The notes under the pieces were generated by a model. That model was given only the letters and a program-made list of their open reading frames with translations. It was not told the DNA's origin and ran no database searches. Shown here piece after piece: positions 53,136 through 63,684 of a DNA stretch of 64,000 nt. A program made the translations under genes and the position numbers. The stretch's first letter is position 1, and every line of letters starts with the position of its first letter. The DNA comes from Afipia sp. (GTDB lineage Bacteria > Pseudomonadota > Alphaproteobacteria > Rhizobiales > Xanthobacteraceae), in the NCBI GenBank assembly GCA_024508675.1, contig JANINQ010000011.1:62001-126000 (forward strand). The letters run 5' to 3'.

Positions 53136-55460
53136 ATGACGGTTCCTTTTCGGGGACCGAAGCAAGGCGAGCAGGCGGAAATGGCGATCGGGCGGAGAAA
53201 CCAGCCCCAAATGCAGGCGGCGACCGAGGCAGTCGCGGCGGTTCCATCTGCGCCCCCGGCGGCGGCCAAGAAGCCGGTCCGGACCAAGATGATGCGCCAG
53301 TATGACCTGGTTGACCGGGTCCGCGCCTACAATCCGAACACTGACGAAGATCTGCTCAACCGGGCCTACGTCTACGCCATGATGGCTCATGGCGAGCAGA
53401 AGCGCGCCTCGGGCGACCCCTATTTTTCCCATCCGCTCGAAGTGGCGGCGATCCTGACGAATCTGAAGCTCGACGACGCGACCATTGTTGCGGCGCTGCT
53501 TCACGACACCATCGAAGACACCGAGTCCACCCGCGCCGAAATCGATCAGATGTTCGGCTCTGAAATCGGTGCGCTGGTGGAGGGACTGACCAAGCTCAAG
53601 CGGCTTGAACTGGTGTCGCGTGAGGCCAAGCAGGCGGAGAATCTGCGCAAGCTGTTGCTTGCGATTTCCGATGACGTGCGTGTGCTGCTCGTCAAGCTGG
53701 CCGACCGCCTGCACAACATGCGGACGATGGAATTCATGCCGCCGGCATCCCGCCGCCGCATCGCAGAGGAAACCCTCGACATCTACGCGCCGCTTGCGGG
53801 CCGCATGGGCATGCAGGAAATGCGCGAGGAACTTGAGGATCTGTCCTTCAGGATTATCGATCCCGATGCGCATGCCGTGGTCGTTCAGCGGCTCGATGCG
53901 CTCGAGGCCCGCGACAAGAACCTCATCGGCGAGATCGAGGCGCAACTGTCGGCCAAGCTCGCCAAGAACGGCGTGAATGCGCATGTAAAAGGCCGCCGCA
54001 AGCAGCCGTTCTCGATCTGGATGAAGATGGAGCGCAAGTCGGTCGGCTTCGAGCAGTTGTCCGACATCTTCGGCTTTCGCATCATCGTCAACAGCATCGC
54101 CGAGGTCTATCGCACCGTCGGCATCGTGCACACCACATGGCCGGTGGTGCCCGGACGCTTCAAGGACTACATCTCGACGCCGAAACAAAACGACTATCGC
54201 TCGATCCACACCACGGTGATCGGTCCGGGCAAGCAGCGCGTCGAGCTGCAAATCCGCACCGAGGAGATGGACCGCGTCAACGAGTACGGTATCGCCGCGC
54301 ATGCCTTCTACAAGGACGGCGTCGGCTCGCCCACCGAGCGGCTGGAAAAGGAATCCAACGCGTTCGCATGGCTGCGGCATACGGTGGAGGTGCTTTCCGA
54401 GAGCGCCAATCCGGAAGAATTCCTCGAACACACCAAGATGGAGTTGTTCCACGATCAGGTCTTCTGCTTCACGCCGAAGGGCAAGCTGATCGCGTTGCCG
54501 CGTCATGCCAATGTGATCGACTTTGCCTATGCTGTGCATACGGACGTCGGCAACAGCGCGGTGGGCTGCAAGATCAACGGCAAGTTCGCGCCGCTGTCGT
54601 CGGAGCTGCAGAACGGTGACGAAGTCGAGGTGCTGACATCGCAGGCGCAGTCTGCGCCGCCGTCGGCATGGGAATCCCTTGCGGTGACCGGCAAGGCGCG
54701 CGCCGCGATCCGCCGCGCCACACGCACCGCGGTTCGCGATCAGTATGCGGGCCTCGGCCGGCGTATTGTCGAGCGCCTGTTCATGCGCGCAAAGATTGCC
54801 TACGCAGACGACAAGCTGAAAGGCGCGCTGCCGCGCCTGGCGCGCGTATCCATCGATGATGTCATGGCGGCTGTGGGCCGCGGTGAGATGAAGGCGTCGG
54901 ATGTCGCGCGCGCGATGTATCCCGATTACAAGGAAGAGGCGCGGCTCAGCAGCAAGAAGAGCGGCGCAGCGGCCAATCCGAAATCCGCTGCCGATACCAA
55001 GACTTCGGGCGCAATTCCGATCCGCGGCATCAACAGCGATTTGCCGGTGAAGTTTGCGCCGAATGGCGGCGCGGTGCCGGGCGACCGCATTGTCGGCATT
55101 GTCACGCCGGGCGAGGGCATCACGATCTATCCGATCCAGTCACCGGCGCTGAAGGACTTCGAGGAAGAGCCCGAGCGCTGGCTGGACGTTCGCTGGGACA
55201 CCGATGAAGCCACACCAAGGCGCTTTCCGGCGCGGCTGCATGTGCAGAATGTCAACGAGCCGGGCAGTCTGGCGCAGGTTGCTTCGGTCATCGCCGAGCA
55301 TGATGGCAACATCGACAACATCAACATGAGCCGCCGCTCACCGGATTTCACGGACCTGATCATCGATCTTGAGGTCTATGACCTGAAGCATTTGAACGGT
55401 ATTATCGCTCAGCTTCGCGCCAAGGCGGTCGTCGCCAGCGTCGATCGCATCAACGGCTAA
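53136..55460 (+). CDS. rsh: bifunctional (p)ppGpp synthetase/hydrolase (RelA/SpoT, Rsh)
   Basis: A 774-residue stringent-response enzyme. HD hydrolase domain ([48 protein letters not shown]), synthetase domain ([34 protein letters not shown]), TGS ([20 protein letters not shown]) and a C-terminal ACT domain ([20 protein letters not shown]). Both catalytic sites look intact, as expected of the single Rsh of alphaproteobacteria. The start is uncertain: ATG 53136, 53181 or 53289 are in frame; the last begins [11 protein letters not shown], close to the usual family start. Confidence 0.95.
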   Translation: MTVPFRGPKQGEQAEMAIGRRNQPQMQAATEAVAAVPSAPPAAAKKPVRTKMMRQYDLVDRVRAYNPNTDEDLLNRAYVYAMMAHGEQKRASGDPYFSHPLEVAAILTNLKLDDATIVAALLHDTIEDTESTRAEIDQMFGSEIGALVEGLTKLKRLELVSREAKQAENLRKLLLAISDDVRVLLVKLADRLHNMRTMEFMPPASRRRIAEETLDIYAPLAGRMGMQEMREELEDLSFRIIDPDAHAVVVQRLDALEARDKNLIGEIEAQLSAKLAKNGVNAHVKGRRKQPFSIWMKMERKSVGFEQLSDIFGFRIIVNSIAEVYRTVGIVHTTWPVVPGRFKDYISTPKQNDYRSIHTTVIGPGKQRVELQIRTEEMDRVNEYGIAAHAFYKDGVGSPTERLEKESNAFAWLRHTVEVLSESANPEEFLEHTKMELFHDQVFCFTPKGKLIALPRHANVIDFAYAVHTDVGNSAVGCKINGKFAPLSSELQNGDEVEVLTSQAQSAPPSAWESLAVTGKARAAIRRATRTAVRDQYAGLGRRIVERLFMRAKIAYADDKLKGALPRLARVSIDDVMAAVGRGEMKASDVARAMYPDYKEEARLSSKKSGAAANPKSAADTKTSGAIPIRGINSDLPVKFAPNGGAVPGDRIVGIVTPGEGITIYPIQSPALKDFEEEPERWLDVRWDTDEATPRRFPARLHVQNVNEPGSLAQVASVIAEHDGNIDNINMSRRSPDFTDLIIDLEVYDLKHLNGIIAQLRAKAVVASVDRING

Positions 55461-55482
55461 TCATCGTTCTTTTGGATCACTC

Positions 55483-56250
55483 ATGTCCGCCATTCCGCCG
55501 CTGCGTCTCGGGGTCAATGTCGATCACGTTGCAACCCTGCGCAACGCGCGCGGTGGCCGTGTGCCTGACCCGGTACGTGCCGCGCTGCTCGCGATCGAAT
55601 CCGGTGCGGACGGCATCACCGCGCATCTGCGTGAGGACCGCCGCCATATCCGCGATGAGGACATGAAGCGGCTGAAGACGGAAATCTCCAAGCCGTTGAA
55701 TTTCGAAATGGCGGCCACCGCCGAAATGCTGCAGATCGCGCTGGCGACGAAGCCGCATGCGACGTGCCTTGTGCCGGAGCGGCGCACCGAAGTGACGACC
55801 GAAGGCGGGCTCGATGTGGTCGGACAGCGCGATGCGCTGGGGCCTTTCATTGCGCGGCTCAACGATGCCGGAATCCGGGTGTCGCTGTTCATTGCAGCCG
55901 ATCCGGCTCAGATCGAAATGGCCGCGACACTGAAGTCGCCGGTGATCGAAATTCACACCGGCGCCTGGTGCGACGCTGTCACCGAGAAGCGTGCCTCGCA
56001 GATCGAGACTGAATGGCAGAAGATTGTCGCCGGTGCGAAACTGGCGAAATCGGCAGGACTTGAGGTCCATGCCGGACATGGCCTCGATTACGTGACAGCC
56101 GAGACGATCTCGGCGGTGCCGGAGATCGTTGAACTCAATATCGGGCATTTCATGATGGGAGAGGCGATATTCGTCGGCTTGTCCCAGACTGTTCGCGATA
56201 TGCGTGCCGCGATGGATCGCGGCCGCAAGACACTGCGGACCTATCTATGA
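55483..56250 (+). CDS. pdxJ: pyridoxine 5'-phosphate synthase
   Basis: A 255-residue TIM-barrel enzyme making pyridoxine phosphate from deoxyxylulose phosphate and aminoacetone phosphate. [76 protein letters not shown] and [14 protein letters not shown] are diagnostic. It overlaps acpS by 4 nt (ATGA). Confidence 0.97.
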   Translation: MSAIPPLRLGVNVDHVATLRNARGGRVPDPVRAALLAIESGADGITAHLREDRRHIRDEDMKRLKTEISKPLNFEMAATAEMLQIALATKPHATCLVPERRTEVTTEGGLDVVGQRDALGPFIARLNDAGIRVSLFIAADPAQIEMAATLKSPVIEIHTGAWCDAVTEKRASQIETEWQKIVAGAKLAKSAGLEVHAGHGLDYVTAETISAVPEIVELNIGHFMMGEAIFVGLSQTVRDMRAAMDRGRKTLRTYL

Positions 56251-56666
56251 TCATAGGCATCGGCTCGGACATCATCGACATCACCCGGATCGAGAAGGTG
56301 ATCGGCCGTCACGGCGACCGGTTCATCGATCGCATCTTCACCGAAACGGAGCGGACCAAGGCTGAACGGCGCTCGACCATGACGAAGATGGTCTGGGCGA
56401 CCTATGCCAAGCGATTCGCGGCCAAGGAGGCCTGCTCGAAGGCGCTCGGCACCGGCATCCGGCGCGGGGTGTGGTGGCGGGATATGGGCGTGGTCAATCT
56501 GCCGGGTGGCCGTCCGACCATGAAACTGACCGGCGGGGCGCTGGCGCGGCTGGAATCCCTGCTTCCCCCGGACCATGAGGCGCGGATTGACCTCACCATT
56601 ACCGATGATTGGCCTCTGGCCCAGGCTTTCGTCATCATTTCAGCGGTCCCGGTCCTGAAAGTCTGA
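56247..56666 (+). CDS. acpS: holo-ACP synthase
   Basis: A 139-residue 4'-phosphopantetheinyl transferase activating acyl carrier protein. [20 protein letters not shown] (metal Asp) and [20 protein letters not shown] (metal Glu) are the two motifs. It is translationally coupled to pdxJ. The 208 nt to lepB hold no clear gene. Confidence 0.95.
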   Translation: MIIGIGSDIIDITRIEKVIGRHGDRFIDRIFTETERTKAERRSTMTKMVWATYAKRFAAKEACSKALGTGIRRGVWWRDMGVVNLPGGRPTMKLTGGALARLESLLPPDHEARIDLTITDDWPLAQAFVIISAVPVLKV

Positions 56667-56874
56667 ACCTTCCTCCGGGATCGGTTCCGAATCGCCTGAA
56701 AATCTAAAATTCACTGGACTGTCAGACCATTAGCAAGTTTTCATGAGGACGTTGATTGCACCCCCTGCGGCAACGGTCTAAAACCCGCGCGGGTGATTTG
56801 GGCGGCGTCTTCGCCTCCGCCGGGGCATAGTCAGCCGGGTGCGGGGGCATGAAAACCAGGATTCGAAAGAACAG

Positions 56875-57633
56875 ATGAGCGTGACAACCCCGGCCAAATC
56901 CGAAGGCGGCGTCGGCGAGACCGTCCGCGTCGTCATTCATGCGCTCATTATCGCGCTGGTGATCCGTACCTTCCTGTTTCAGCCCTTCAACATTCCGTCC
57001 GGATCGATGAAGGCGACGCTGCTGGTCGGCGATTACCTGTTCGTCTCGAAATACTCCTACGGCTACAGCCACTATTCGATCCCGCTGTCGCCCCGGCTGT
57101 TTACCGGCCGCATCTTCGGCTCCGATCCGGAGCGTGGCGACATCGTCGTGTTCCGCCTGCCGAAGGACGACACCACCGATTACATCAAGCGCGTGATCGG
57201 ACTGCCGGGTGACCGCATCCAGATGAAAGAGGGACTTCTCTACATCAACGACAAGCCGGTGCAGCGCGAGCGCTTGCAGGATTTCGTTGGCGAAGATCCT
57301 TGCGGCTCCGACGCTACGGCGCGGGTGAAGCAGTGGAAGGAAACGCTGCCGAACGGCGTTGTCTACAAGACCCTCGATTGCGTCGATAACGGCTTCTACG
57401 ACAACACCAACGTCTACACGGTGCCTCCTGGTCATTTCTTCATGATGGGTGACAACCGCGATAATTCCACTGACAGCCGTGTGTTGTCTGCGGTGGGCTA
57501 TGTGCCGTCCGAAAACCTGATCGGCCGCGCGCAGATGATCTTCTTCTCCATTGCCGAAGGCGAACAAGCCTGGCAGTTCTGGCGCTGGCCGGTTTCGGTG
57601 CGCTGGAATCGCATTTTCTCCATTGTGCGATGA
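56875..57633 (+). CDS. lepB: signal peptidase I
   Basis: A 252-residue inner-membrane protease. TM anchor VVIHALIIALVIRTFLFQPF, catalytic Ser in NIPSGSMKATLLVGDYLFVS, catalytic Lys in DYIKRVIGLPGDRIQMKEG, and box E FMMGDNRDNSTDSR. ATG 56875 (MSVTTPAKSEG) is chosen over the in-frame start at 56839. It overlaps rnc by 4 nt. Confidence 0.96.
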   Translation: MSVTTPAKSEGGVGETVRVVIHALIIALVIRTFLFQPFNIPSGSMKATLLVGDYLFVSKYSYGYSHYSIPLSPRLFTGRIFGSDPERGDIVVFRLPKDDTTDYIKRVIGLPGDRIQMKEGLLYINDKPVQRERLQDFVGEDPCGSDATARVKQWKETLPNGVVYKTLDCVDNGFYDNTNVYTVPPGHFFMMGDNRDNSTDSRVLSAVGYVPSENLIGRAQMIFFSIAEGEQAWQFWRWPVSVRWNRIFSIVR

Positions 57634-58436
57634 GCGGCGAACCCGCAATCGTCAAAACTCCTCCGATCACGGACGACGCTGCGGATACCGGCGCCGTAGA
57701 GGCCAAGCCTGCGAAGAAGCCGCGCCGCCCCAGTGCAAAGGCGGCGGCCAAGGTCATCGAGCAGCGCATCGGTCACACCTTCGCCGATCCTTCGTTGCTC
57801 GCGACCGCCTTCACCCATGTCTCGGCGCTGAAGTCCGCGCGGAGCCGGGCCGACAGCTATCAGCGCCTCGAGTTTCTCGGCGATCACGTTCTTGGGCTGA
57901 TCGTGTCGGACATGCTCTACCGCGCGTTTCCGAAGGCGGACGAGGGCGAGTTATCGAAGCGTCTTGCCGATCTGGTGCGGCGTGAGGCCTGCGCGGATGT
58001 GGCGAAGTCGCTTGGATTGGATGAAGCCATCAAACTTGGATCGGTCGGCGCGGGCGCAGGTGCGCGGCTGCGCAATTCCGTGCTGGGTGACATCTGCGAG
58101 GCAGTGATCGGCGCGGTGTTTCTCGATGGCGGTTATGCGGCTGCGGCCGAGTTCGTCGAGCGCAACTGGACCGAACGGATGCGCAAGCCGGTGCGTCCGC
58201 TGCGCGATCCGAAAACGATTTTGCAGGAATGGGCGCAGGGCAAGGGATTGCCGACGCCGGTTTACCGCGAGGTTGAGCGCACGGGGCCGCATCACGATCC
58301 GCAGTTCAGGGTCGCGGTCGAACTGCCGGGATTAACTCCGGCGGAAGGTGTCGGCGGCAGCAAGCGTGCCGCTGAAAAACTGGCAGCGACGGCGCTGCTG
58401 AAGCAGGAAGGCGTGACGGGCGGCAACGATGCCTGA
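57630..58436 (+). CDS. rnc: ribonuclease III
   Basis: A 268-residue double-stranded RNA endonuclease. RNase III signature YQRLEFLGDHVLGLIVSDML, second acidic patch LGDICEAVIGAVFLDGGYAA, and a C-terminal dsRNA-binding domain (LQEWAQGKGLPTPVYREVER, GVGGSKRAAEKLAATALL). A 40-residue N-terminal extension rich in Lys/Pro/Ala is unusual relative to E. coli but typical of the group. It overlaps era by 8 nt. Confidence 0.96.
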   Translation: MSGEPAIVKTPPITDDAADTGAVEAKPAKKPRRPSAKAAAKVIEQRIGHTFADPSLLATAFTHVSALKSARSRADSYQRLEFLGDHVLGLIVSDMLYRAFPKADEGELSKRLADLVRREACADVAKSLGLDEAIKLGSVGAGAGARLRNSVLGDICEAVIGAVFLDGGYAAAAEFVERNWTERMRKPVRPLRDPKTILQEWAQGKGLPTPVYREVERTGPHHDPQFRVAVELPGLTPAEGVGGSKRAAEKLAATALLKQEGVTGGNDA

Positions 58437-59355
58437 CGAGCAACAAGACAATTCAAATCGCGAGACGCGCTGCGGATTCGTCGCGCTGATCGGCGCGCCG
58501 AACGTGGGAAAGTCCACGCTGGTGAATGCGCTGGTCGGCTCGAAGGTCACTATCGTCTCAAAGAAGGTGCAGACCACCCGCGCGCTGATCCGCGGCATCG
58601 TGATCGAAGACAATGCGCAGATCATTCTTGTCGATACGCCCGGCATCTTCGCGCCGAAGCGGCGCCTCGACCGCGCCATGGTCTCGACCGCGTGGAGCGG
58701 TGCGCACGATGCCGATCTTGTTTGCGTGCTGATCGATGCACGCGCCGGAATCGACGACGAGGCCGACGCGATCCTGAGCAAGCTCGAAGCCGTCAACCAT
58801 CCGAAAATTCTGGTGCTGAACAAGATCGATCTGGTTCCGCGCGAGAAGCTGCTGGCGCTGGCGCAGAAGGCCAACGAGCGATTGACGTTCACGCAAACTT
58901 TCATGGTGTCTGCGCTCTCGGGCGATGGCGTCGATGATTTGCGCCGTACTCTGGCGAAAGACGTTCCTGAAGGTCCGTTCCATTACCCCGAAGACCAGAT
59001 GTCGGACGCGCCGATGCGGCAACTGGCGGCGGAAATCACCCGCGAGAAAATCTATCGCCATCTGCATCAGGAATTGCCGTATCAATCCACGGTCGAGACG
59101 GATTCCTGGCAGGACCGCAAGGACGGCTCGGTGCGGATCGAGCAGACAATCTTTGTGGAGCGCGATAGCCAGCGCAAGATCGTCCTCGGCAAGGGTGGTG
59201 CGACCATCAAGTCGATCGGCGCGGACTCGCGCAAGGAGCTTGCGGAGATCGTCGGCCAGCCGGTTCATCTATTCCTGTTCGTGAAAGTACGCGACGGCTG
59301 GGGCGACGATCCGGAGCGTTATCGCGAGATGGGGCTGGAGTTTCCCAAAGAGTGA
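58429..59355 (+). CDS. era: GTPase Era
   Basis: A 308-residue GTPase for 30S maturation. G1 ALIGAPNVGKSTLVNALVG, G3 ILVDTPGIF, G4 LVLNKIDLV, and a C-terminal KH domain with IVLGKGGATIKSIGADSRKE. It overlaps rnc and leads into a small membrane-protein gene and recO, the usual rnc-era-recO order with one insertion. Confidence 0.96.
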   Translation: MPDEQQDNSNRETRCGFVALIGAPNVGKSTLVNALVGSKVTIVSKKVQTTRALIRGIVIEDNAQIILVDTPGIFAPKRRLDRAMVSTAWSGAHDADLVCVLIDARAGIDDEADAILSKLEAVNHPKILVLNKIDLVPREKLLALAQKANERLTFTQTFMVSALSGDGVDDLRRTLAKDVPEGPFHYPEDQMSDAPMRQLAAEITREKIYRHLHQELPYQSTVETDSWQDRKDGSVRIEQTIFVERDSQRKIVLGKGGATIKSIGADSRKELAEIVGQPVHLFLFVKVRDGWGDDPERYREMGLEFPKE

Positions 59356-59373
59356 TCAGGACATGATCGAGAA

Positions 59374-59772
59374 ATGACCGGGCCCGACGTCAAGGTGCCG
59401 TCAAACATCTTCTATTTTGAAGTGCTGCTGTATGTGTCGCTGCTGATCGATGTGCTGTCGGCGGCGTTTCTGGACCGCATTTCCGACGACACCAGCGAGT
59501 CGACCCGGCTCGCGGTCAATTTCATCGCGGTCATGATGACGCTCGGCTTCATGCAATTGATCTGGCTCGCCGCGCACCGGCGCAAGAACTGGGCGCGGAT
59601 GGTCCTTTTGGTTGCGATGATGCTGTCGGTCGCCTCCATCGCCACAGGTATCAGCGAAACCGGCCTGCAGTTCAGCACCTTCGTGGACATCGTCTCGACC
59701 GCACTGACGGCCCTCGGCCTGTCGTATTCCTTCACCGGCGATGCACAGGGCTGGTTCCACCAGCCTGAATGA
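59374..59772 (+). CDS. small membrane protein between era and recO
   Basis: A 132-residue protein with four hydrophobic segments (FEVLLYVSLLIDVLSAAFL, LAVNFIAVMMTLGFMQLIWL, MVLLVAMMLSVASIATGI, FVDIVSTALTALGLSYSF). I do not recognise a characterised family. It starts 18 nt after era, so it is in the same operon. Membrane location is predicted; the role is unknown. Confidence 0.75.
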   Translation: MTGPDVKVPSNIFYFEVLLYVSLLIDVLSAAFLDRISDDTSESTRLAVNFIAVMMTLGFMQLIWLAAHRRKNWARMVLLVAMMLSVASIATGISETGLQFSTFVDIVSTALTALGLSYSFTGDAQGWFHQPE

Positions 59773-59818
59773 CATCACACCGGCTGCGGCGACGCGCAGA
59801 ATCCTGTAAGCTGAAGCT

Positions 59819-60571
59819 ATGGAATGGACCGACGAGGGCATTGTGCTGGGCGTGCGGCGGCATGGCGAATCCAGTGCCATCGTCGAACTGCTGACGCGCA
59901 GCCATGGTCGCCATCTCGGGCTGGTGCGTGGCGGCGCGGGCTCGCGAATGCGTCCGCTGCTGCAGCCGGGCAACACGGTCAGCGCGGTATGGCGCGCGCG
60001 CCTCGACGAACATCTCGGATATTACGCCATCGAAGGCACCCGGCTGCGGGCGGCGACAATGTTCGGCACGCCTCATGCGGTCTATGGCGTGACGCATCTG
60101 GCCTCGCTGGTGCGGCTGTTGCCGGAGCGTGATCCGCACGAAGACATCTACGAGATGCTGGAAGCCATCCTTGAGGATTTCGACGATGCGTCCCTGGCCG
60201 GCATTCAACTTGTGAAATTCGAGCTTGCGATGCTGACCGAGCTTGGCTTCGGCCTCGATCTGTCATCCTGCGCGGCAAGCGGGACGGTTCACGATTTGAT
60301 TTACGTCTCGCCGAAGTCGGGTGGCGCGGTGTCGCGTCAGGCCGGTGAGCCATGGCGCGACCGGCTGCTGAGGTTGCCGCCGTTCCTGCGTGAGAATGAC
60401 GACGGCAGCAATGGCTGGTCCGGACAGGATATTGAGGATGGCTTCCGTCTGACCGGGATATTCCTGCTGCGCAATGTGCTTGAACCGCGCGGGCAGGGCC
60501 ATTCGGACGCGCGCGAGGGATTCATCGCGGCGGTGATCCGGCCACGGACGAGAGCCGCTGCCGCCGAATAA
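59819..60571 (+). CDS. recO: DNA repair protein RecO
   Basis: A 250-residue mediator that loads RecA onto SSB-coated DNA. N-terminal OB fold ([40 protein letters not shown]) and a helical domain ([39 protein letters not shown]). The Cys cluster of the zinc-binding forms is reduced to SSCA, a usual feature of alphaproteobacterial RecO. It is followed by a terminator-like hairpin. Confidence 0.94.
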   Translation: MEWTDEGIVLGVRRHGESSAIVELLTRSHGRHLGLVRGGAGSRMRPLLQPGNTVSAVWRARLDEHLGYYAIEGTRLRAATMFGTPHAVYGVTHLASLVRLLPERDPHEDIYEMLEAILEDFDDASLAGIQLVKFELAMLTELGFGLDLSSCAASGTVHDLIYVSPKSGGAVSRQAGEPWRDRLLRLPPFLRENDDGSNGWSGQDIEDGFRLTGIFLLRNVLEPRGQGHSDAREGFIAAVIRPRTRAAAAE

Positions 60572-60574
60572 AAA

Positions 60575-60594
60575 GGGCCGGATTGCTCCGGCCC
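60575..60594. terminator. hairpin terminator between recO and the tyrosine-rich gene
   Basis: GGGCCGG / CCGGCCC stem with ATTGCT loop, followed by GTTTCGTTT and preceded by AAAAA on the other strand. It can act for both convergent genes. Confidence 0.7.
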
Positions 60595-60615
60595 GTTTCG
60601 TTTATCGGCTAACGA

Positions 60616-60891
60616 TCAATAATAGTAGCGCGGGCGATAATAGCGCCGGTAGTAGGGGCGCGGTGCGTAGTAGCGCGGCGCATAATAGGCCGGACCGGTG
60701 CGATAGCAGGTGCGCACCCACGCGTAGCCATTCCAGACCGGGTTGCAGACCACGGCCACGTTTTCCGCCTGACCGGTGACCGCGCCAGCGAGACCGCCAG
60801 CCAGTGGCATGGCTTCCGCCCGGCTGTGGGCCAGCAGACTCGCGCCGGCCAACACAAGCGCGGCTACCGCCGCCAAAATATAACGACGCAT
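60616..60891 (-). CDS. small exported protein with Tyr/Arg-rich tail
   Basis: A 91-residue protein with a signal peptide (MRRYILAAVAALVLAGASLL, cleavage near SRAEA). The short mature part includes VVCNPVWNGYAWVRTC, then a tail rich in Tyr, Arg, Pro and Ala with 12 tyrosines in the last 30 residues. Similar small exported proteins are frequent in Bradyrhizobium relatives. Function unknown; the tail suggests an aromatic/basic surface or crosslinking role. Confidence 0.75.
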   Translation of the reverse strand: MRRYILAAVAALVLAGASLLAHSRAEAMPLAGGLAGAVTGQAENVAVVCNPVWNGYAWVRTCYRTGPAYYAPRYYAPRPYYRRYYRPRYYY

Positions 60892-61073
60892 TCCGTTTCC
60901 TCCGGGGTCAGTGAACGGCGCGCCAATGGCCAGCCGTTTTGATCGAGGCAGACCCGAGCCCCGATCTATCCGTATGATCTAACGGCATAAAATATGGCGG
61001 AACAATTACGAACGGGTGATTCCGGAGCAATTCATAGGTTGTTCAATCCTTCCGGGGGCGTTAACCCCGTGCC

Positions 61074-63326
61074 ATGGGAAAAAGACTGATTCCGCCTGAG
61101 CCAATGGACATTCAGGAGGTCGCACTCCGTGAAGCGCTCGAGGAGCGCTATCTGGCCTATGCGCTCTCGACCATCATGCACCGCGCGCTGCCGGATGCGC
61201 GCGACGGCCTGAAGCCGGTTCACCGCCGCATCCTCTATGGTATGCGCCTGCTGCGGCTCGACCCCGGCACGCCTTTCAAGAAATCCGCCAAGATCGTCGG
61301 CGACGTGATGGGTTCGTTCCATCCGCACGGAGATCAGTCGATTTACGACGCCTTGGTGCGCCTCGCACAGGATTTCGCCTCGCGCTATCCACTTGTGGAC
61401 GGGCAGGGCAACTTCGGCAACATCGACGGCGATAATCCTGCGGCCTACCGCTACACCGAAGCGCGCATGACGGAAGTCGCGCGGCTGCTGCTGGAAGGCA
61501 TCGACGAGGACGCGGTTGAGTTTCGCCCGAACTACGATGGCCAGTCGAAAGAACCGTTCGTTCTGCCGGGCGCATTCCCGAACCTGCTCGCCAACGGCGC
61601 GCAGGGCATCGCGGTCGGCATGGCCACCTCGATCCCGCCGCACAATGCCGCCGAGCTGTGCGACGCGGCGCTGCATCTGATCGACAAGCCGAACACGAAA
61701 TCGAATGGCCTGCTGCGTTACGTCAAGGGGCCTGATTTTCCGACCGGCGGCATTGTCGTCGACTCGAAGGAAAGCATCGCGGAAGCCTATACGACGGGAC
61801 GGGGCTCGTTTCGCGTGCGCGCGAAGTGGCATCAGGAAGATGGTGCGCGCGGCACCTGGAATATCGTTGTCACCGAAATTCCGTGGCTGGTGCAGAAATC
61901 GCGCCTGATCGAGCGCATCGCCGAACTGCTCAATGAGAAGAAGCTGCTGCTGGTCGGCGACATCCGCGACGAGTCGGCGGAAGACGTGCGCATCGTCATC
62001 GAGCCGAAGTCGAAGAATGTCGATCCCGAAGTTCTGATGGAAACGCTGTTCAAGCAGACCGAGCTTGAAAGCAAGATTCCGCTGAATCTTAACGTGCTGG
62101 TGAAGGGTCGCATCCCGAAGGTGCTTGGCCTCGCGGAATGCCTGCGCGAATGGCTCGATCATCTGCGCGACGTGCTGATCCGGCGCGCCAACTTCCGCAA
62201 GAGCCAGATCGAGCATCGCCTCGAAGTTCTCGGTGGTTACCTGATCGCCTATCTGAACCTCGACAAGGTGATCAAGATCATTCGCACCGAGGACGAGCCG
62301 AAGCCGGTCCTGATCAAGACGTTCAAGCTCACCGACCTTCAGGCGGACTCCATCCTCAACATGCGCCTGCGCAACTTGCGCAAGCTCGAGGAAATGGAAA
62401 TCCGCGGCGAGGACAAGGATCTTCGCAACGAACTGAAAGGCATCAAGGCCGTTCTCGCCTCCGAAGAAGAGCAGTGGAAGAAGGTCGGCGAGCAGGTTCG
62501 CAAGGTTCGCGACATCTTCGGACCCAAGACGCCACTCGGCAAGCGCCGCACGCAATTCGCCGATGCCCCCGAGCACGATCTCGCGGCCATCGAGGAGGCG
62601 CTGATCGAGCGCGAGCCGATCACGGTGGTGGTTTCCGACAAGGGCTGGGTCCGCGCGCTGAAAGGCCATGTCGAGGATCTGTCGAATCTCGCCTTCAAGA
62701 CCGACGACAAGCTCAAGTTCGCCTTCTTCGCCGAAAGCACTTCGAAGCTGACTCTGTTTGGCACCAACGGGCGCTTCTATACGCTCGACGCGCAGAAGCT
62801 GCCGGGTGGCCGCGGTCATGGCGATCCGATCCGCATGACCATCGATCTCGAAGGCGATGCCGATATTGTCGCGATGTTCGTGCAGAAAAGCGACCGCAAA
62901 TTCCTGGTCGCCAGCAGCGACGGGCAGGGCTTCGTCGTCAACGAAAACGATTGCGTGGCCAACACCCGCAAGGGCAAGCAGGTGCTCAATGTCACCATGC
63001 CGAATGAAGCCGCGGCGATCACGACCGTCACGGGCGATACCGTCGCGGTCATGGGGCAGAACCACAAGATGGTGATCTTCCCGCTGGAGCAGGTGCCGGA
63101 AATGGCGCGGGGCCGTGGCGTGCGTCTGCAGCGCTACAAGGAGAAGGGCCTGTCCGACATCATGACCTTCACCGCGAAGGACGGCATGACGTGGAAGGAC
63201 GGCGCGGGCCGCGAGCAGAGTATGACGTTGAAGGAGCTTGCCGACTGGCGCGGTAATCGCGCCGATGCGGGCCGCCTCGCCAACGGCTTCCCGAAGTCGA
63301 ACAAGTTCGGCAAGGTGATCGAATAA
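61074..63326 (+). CDS. parC: DNA topoisomerase IV subunit A
   Basis: A 750-residue type IIA topoisomerase subunit that decatenates chromosomes. [38 protein letters not shown], the catalytic Tyr127 in [10 protein letters not shown], and the QRDR segment [20 protein letters not shown]. At the position of E. coli ParC Ser80 there is Gln88, which I believe is usual in Rhizobiales. C-terminal blades are beta-pinwheel-like (VFSDK-type repeats less regular). Start ATG 61074 has only a weak ribosome site. Confidence 0.96.
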   Translation: MGKRLIPPEPMDIQEVALREALEERYLAYALSTIMHRALPDARDGLKPVHRRILYGMRLLRLDPGTPFKKSAKIVGDVMGSFHPHGDQSIYDALVRLAQDFASRYPLVDGQGNFGNIDGDNPAAYRYTEARMTEVARLLLEGIDEDAVEFRPNYDGQSKEPFVLPGAFPNLLANGAQGIAVGMATSIPPHNAAELCDAALHLIDKPNTKSNGLLRYVKGPDFPTGGIVVDSKESIAEAYTTGRGSFRVRAKWHQEDGARGTWNIVVTEIPWLVQKSRLIERIAELLNEKKLLLVGDIRDESAEDVRIVIEPKSKNVDPEVLMETLFKQTELESKIPLNLNVLVKGRIPKVLGLAECLREWLDHLRDVLIRRANFRKSQIEHRLEVLGGYLIAYLNLDKVIKIIRTEDEPKPVLIKTFKLTDLQADSILNMRLRNLRKLEEMEIRGEDKDLRNELKGIKAVLASEEEQWKKVGEQVRKVRDIFGPKTPLGKRRTQFADAPEHDLAAIEEALIEREPITVVVSDKGWVRALKGHVEDLSNLAFKTDDKLKFAFFAESTSKLTLFGTNGRFYTLDAQKLPGGRGHGDPIRMTIDLEGDADIVAMFVQKSDRKFLVASSDGQGFVVNENDCVANTRKGKQVLNVTMPNEAAAITTVTGDTVAVMGQNHKMVIFPLEQVPEMARGRGVRLQRYKEKGLSDIMTFTAKDGMTWKDGAGREQSMTLKELADWRGNRADAGRLANGFPKSNKFGKVIE

Positions 63327-63337
63327 GGTTGTCTTCG

Positions 63338-63676
63338 ATGCAGATCATCGATGTTCAATTGGAGACATGGGACGGAACGCCGGTTATTGGCGTTAAAACG
63401 ACGGAGCGCCGGTCCGCGAAGGACTTCAAGGACAAGCCTGCGATCATGCATCCGAGGCAGGCCGTATTTTATCGCAACCTGATCAAGATTGCCGAGGTCC
63501 TGGGAAGCCGCGAGATTCCGGTCGAGTTTGCTTTAGGCAATGGTGAGCGTGCCCGAATGGATCATGGCTGCGTGAAGATGGCAGAACTTGCCGGCTTTAT
63601 TGAGCCACTTCAGGATGGGGCCAGCGGATATGTCGAGACGATCCGTCTGGCGTGGAGAGTTCGTCCGGATGAATAG
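63338..63676 (+). CDS. hypothetical protein next to parC
   Basis: A 112-residue soluble protein: MQIIDVQLETWDGTPVIGVK, SAKDFKDKPAIMHPRQAVFY, RNLIKIAEVLGSREIPVEFA and SGYVETIRLAWRVRPDE. ATG 63338 is preferred to an in-frame TTG at 63329. I do not recognise the family. It lies 11 nt after parC and 8 nt before the TrmO-like gene, so is likely co-transcribed with both. Confidence 0.7.
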   Translation: MQIIDVQLETWDGTPVIGVKTTERRSAKDFKDKPAIMHPRQAVFYRNLIKIAEVLGSREIPVEFALGNGERARMDHGCVKMAELAGFIEPLQDGASGYVETIRLAWRVRPDE

Positions 63677-63684
63677 GTCGGGGT

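Noticed and set aside
52812-54539. 575-codon minus-strand frame under rsh
   Set aside because: Shadow; the plus-strand enzyme has full HD, synthetase, TGS and ACT domains.
61032-63065. 677-codon minus-strand open frame under parC
   Set aside because: It is the antisense shadow of a conserved gene in high-GC DNA; parC has all catalytic motifs.
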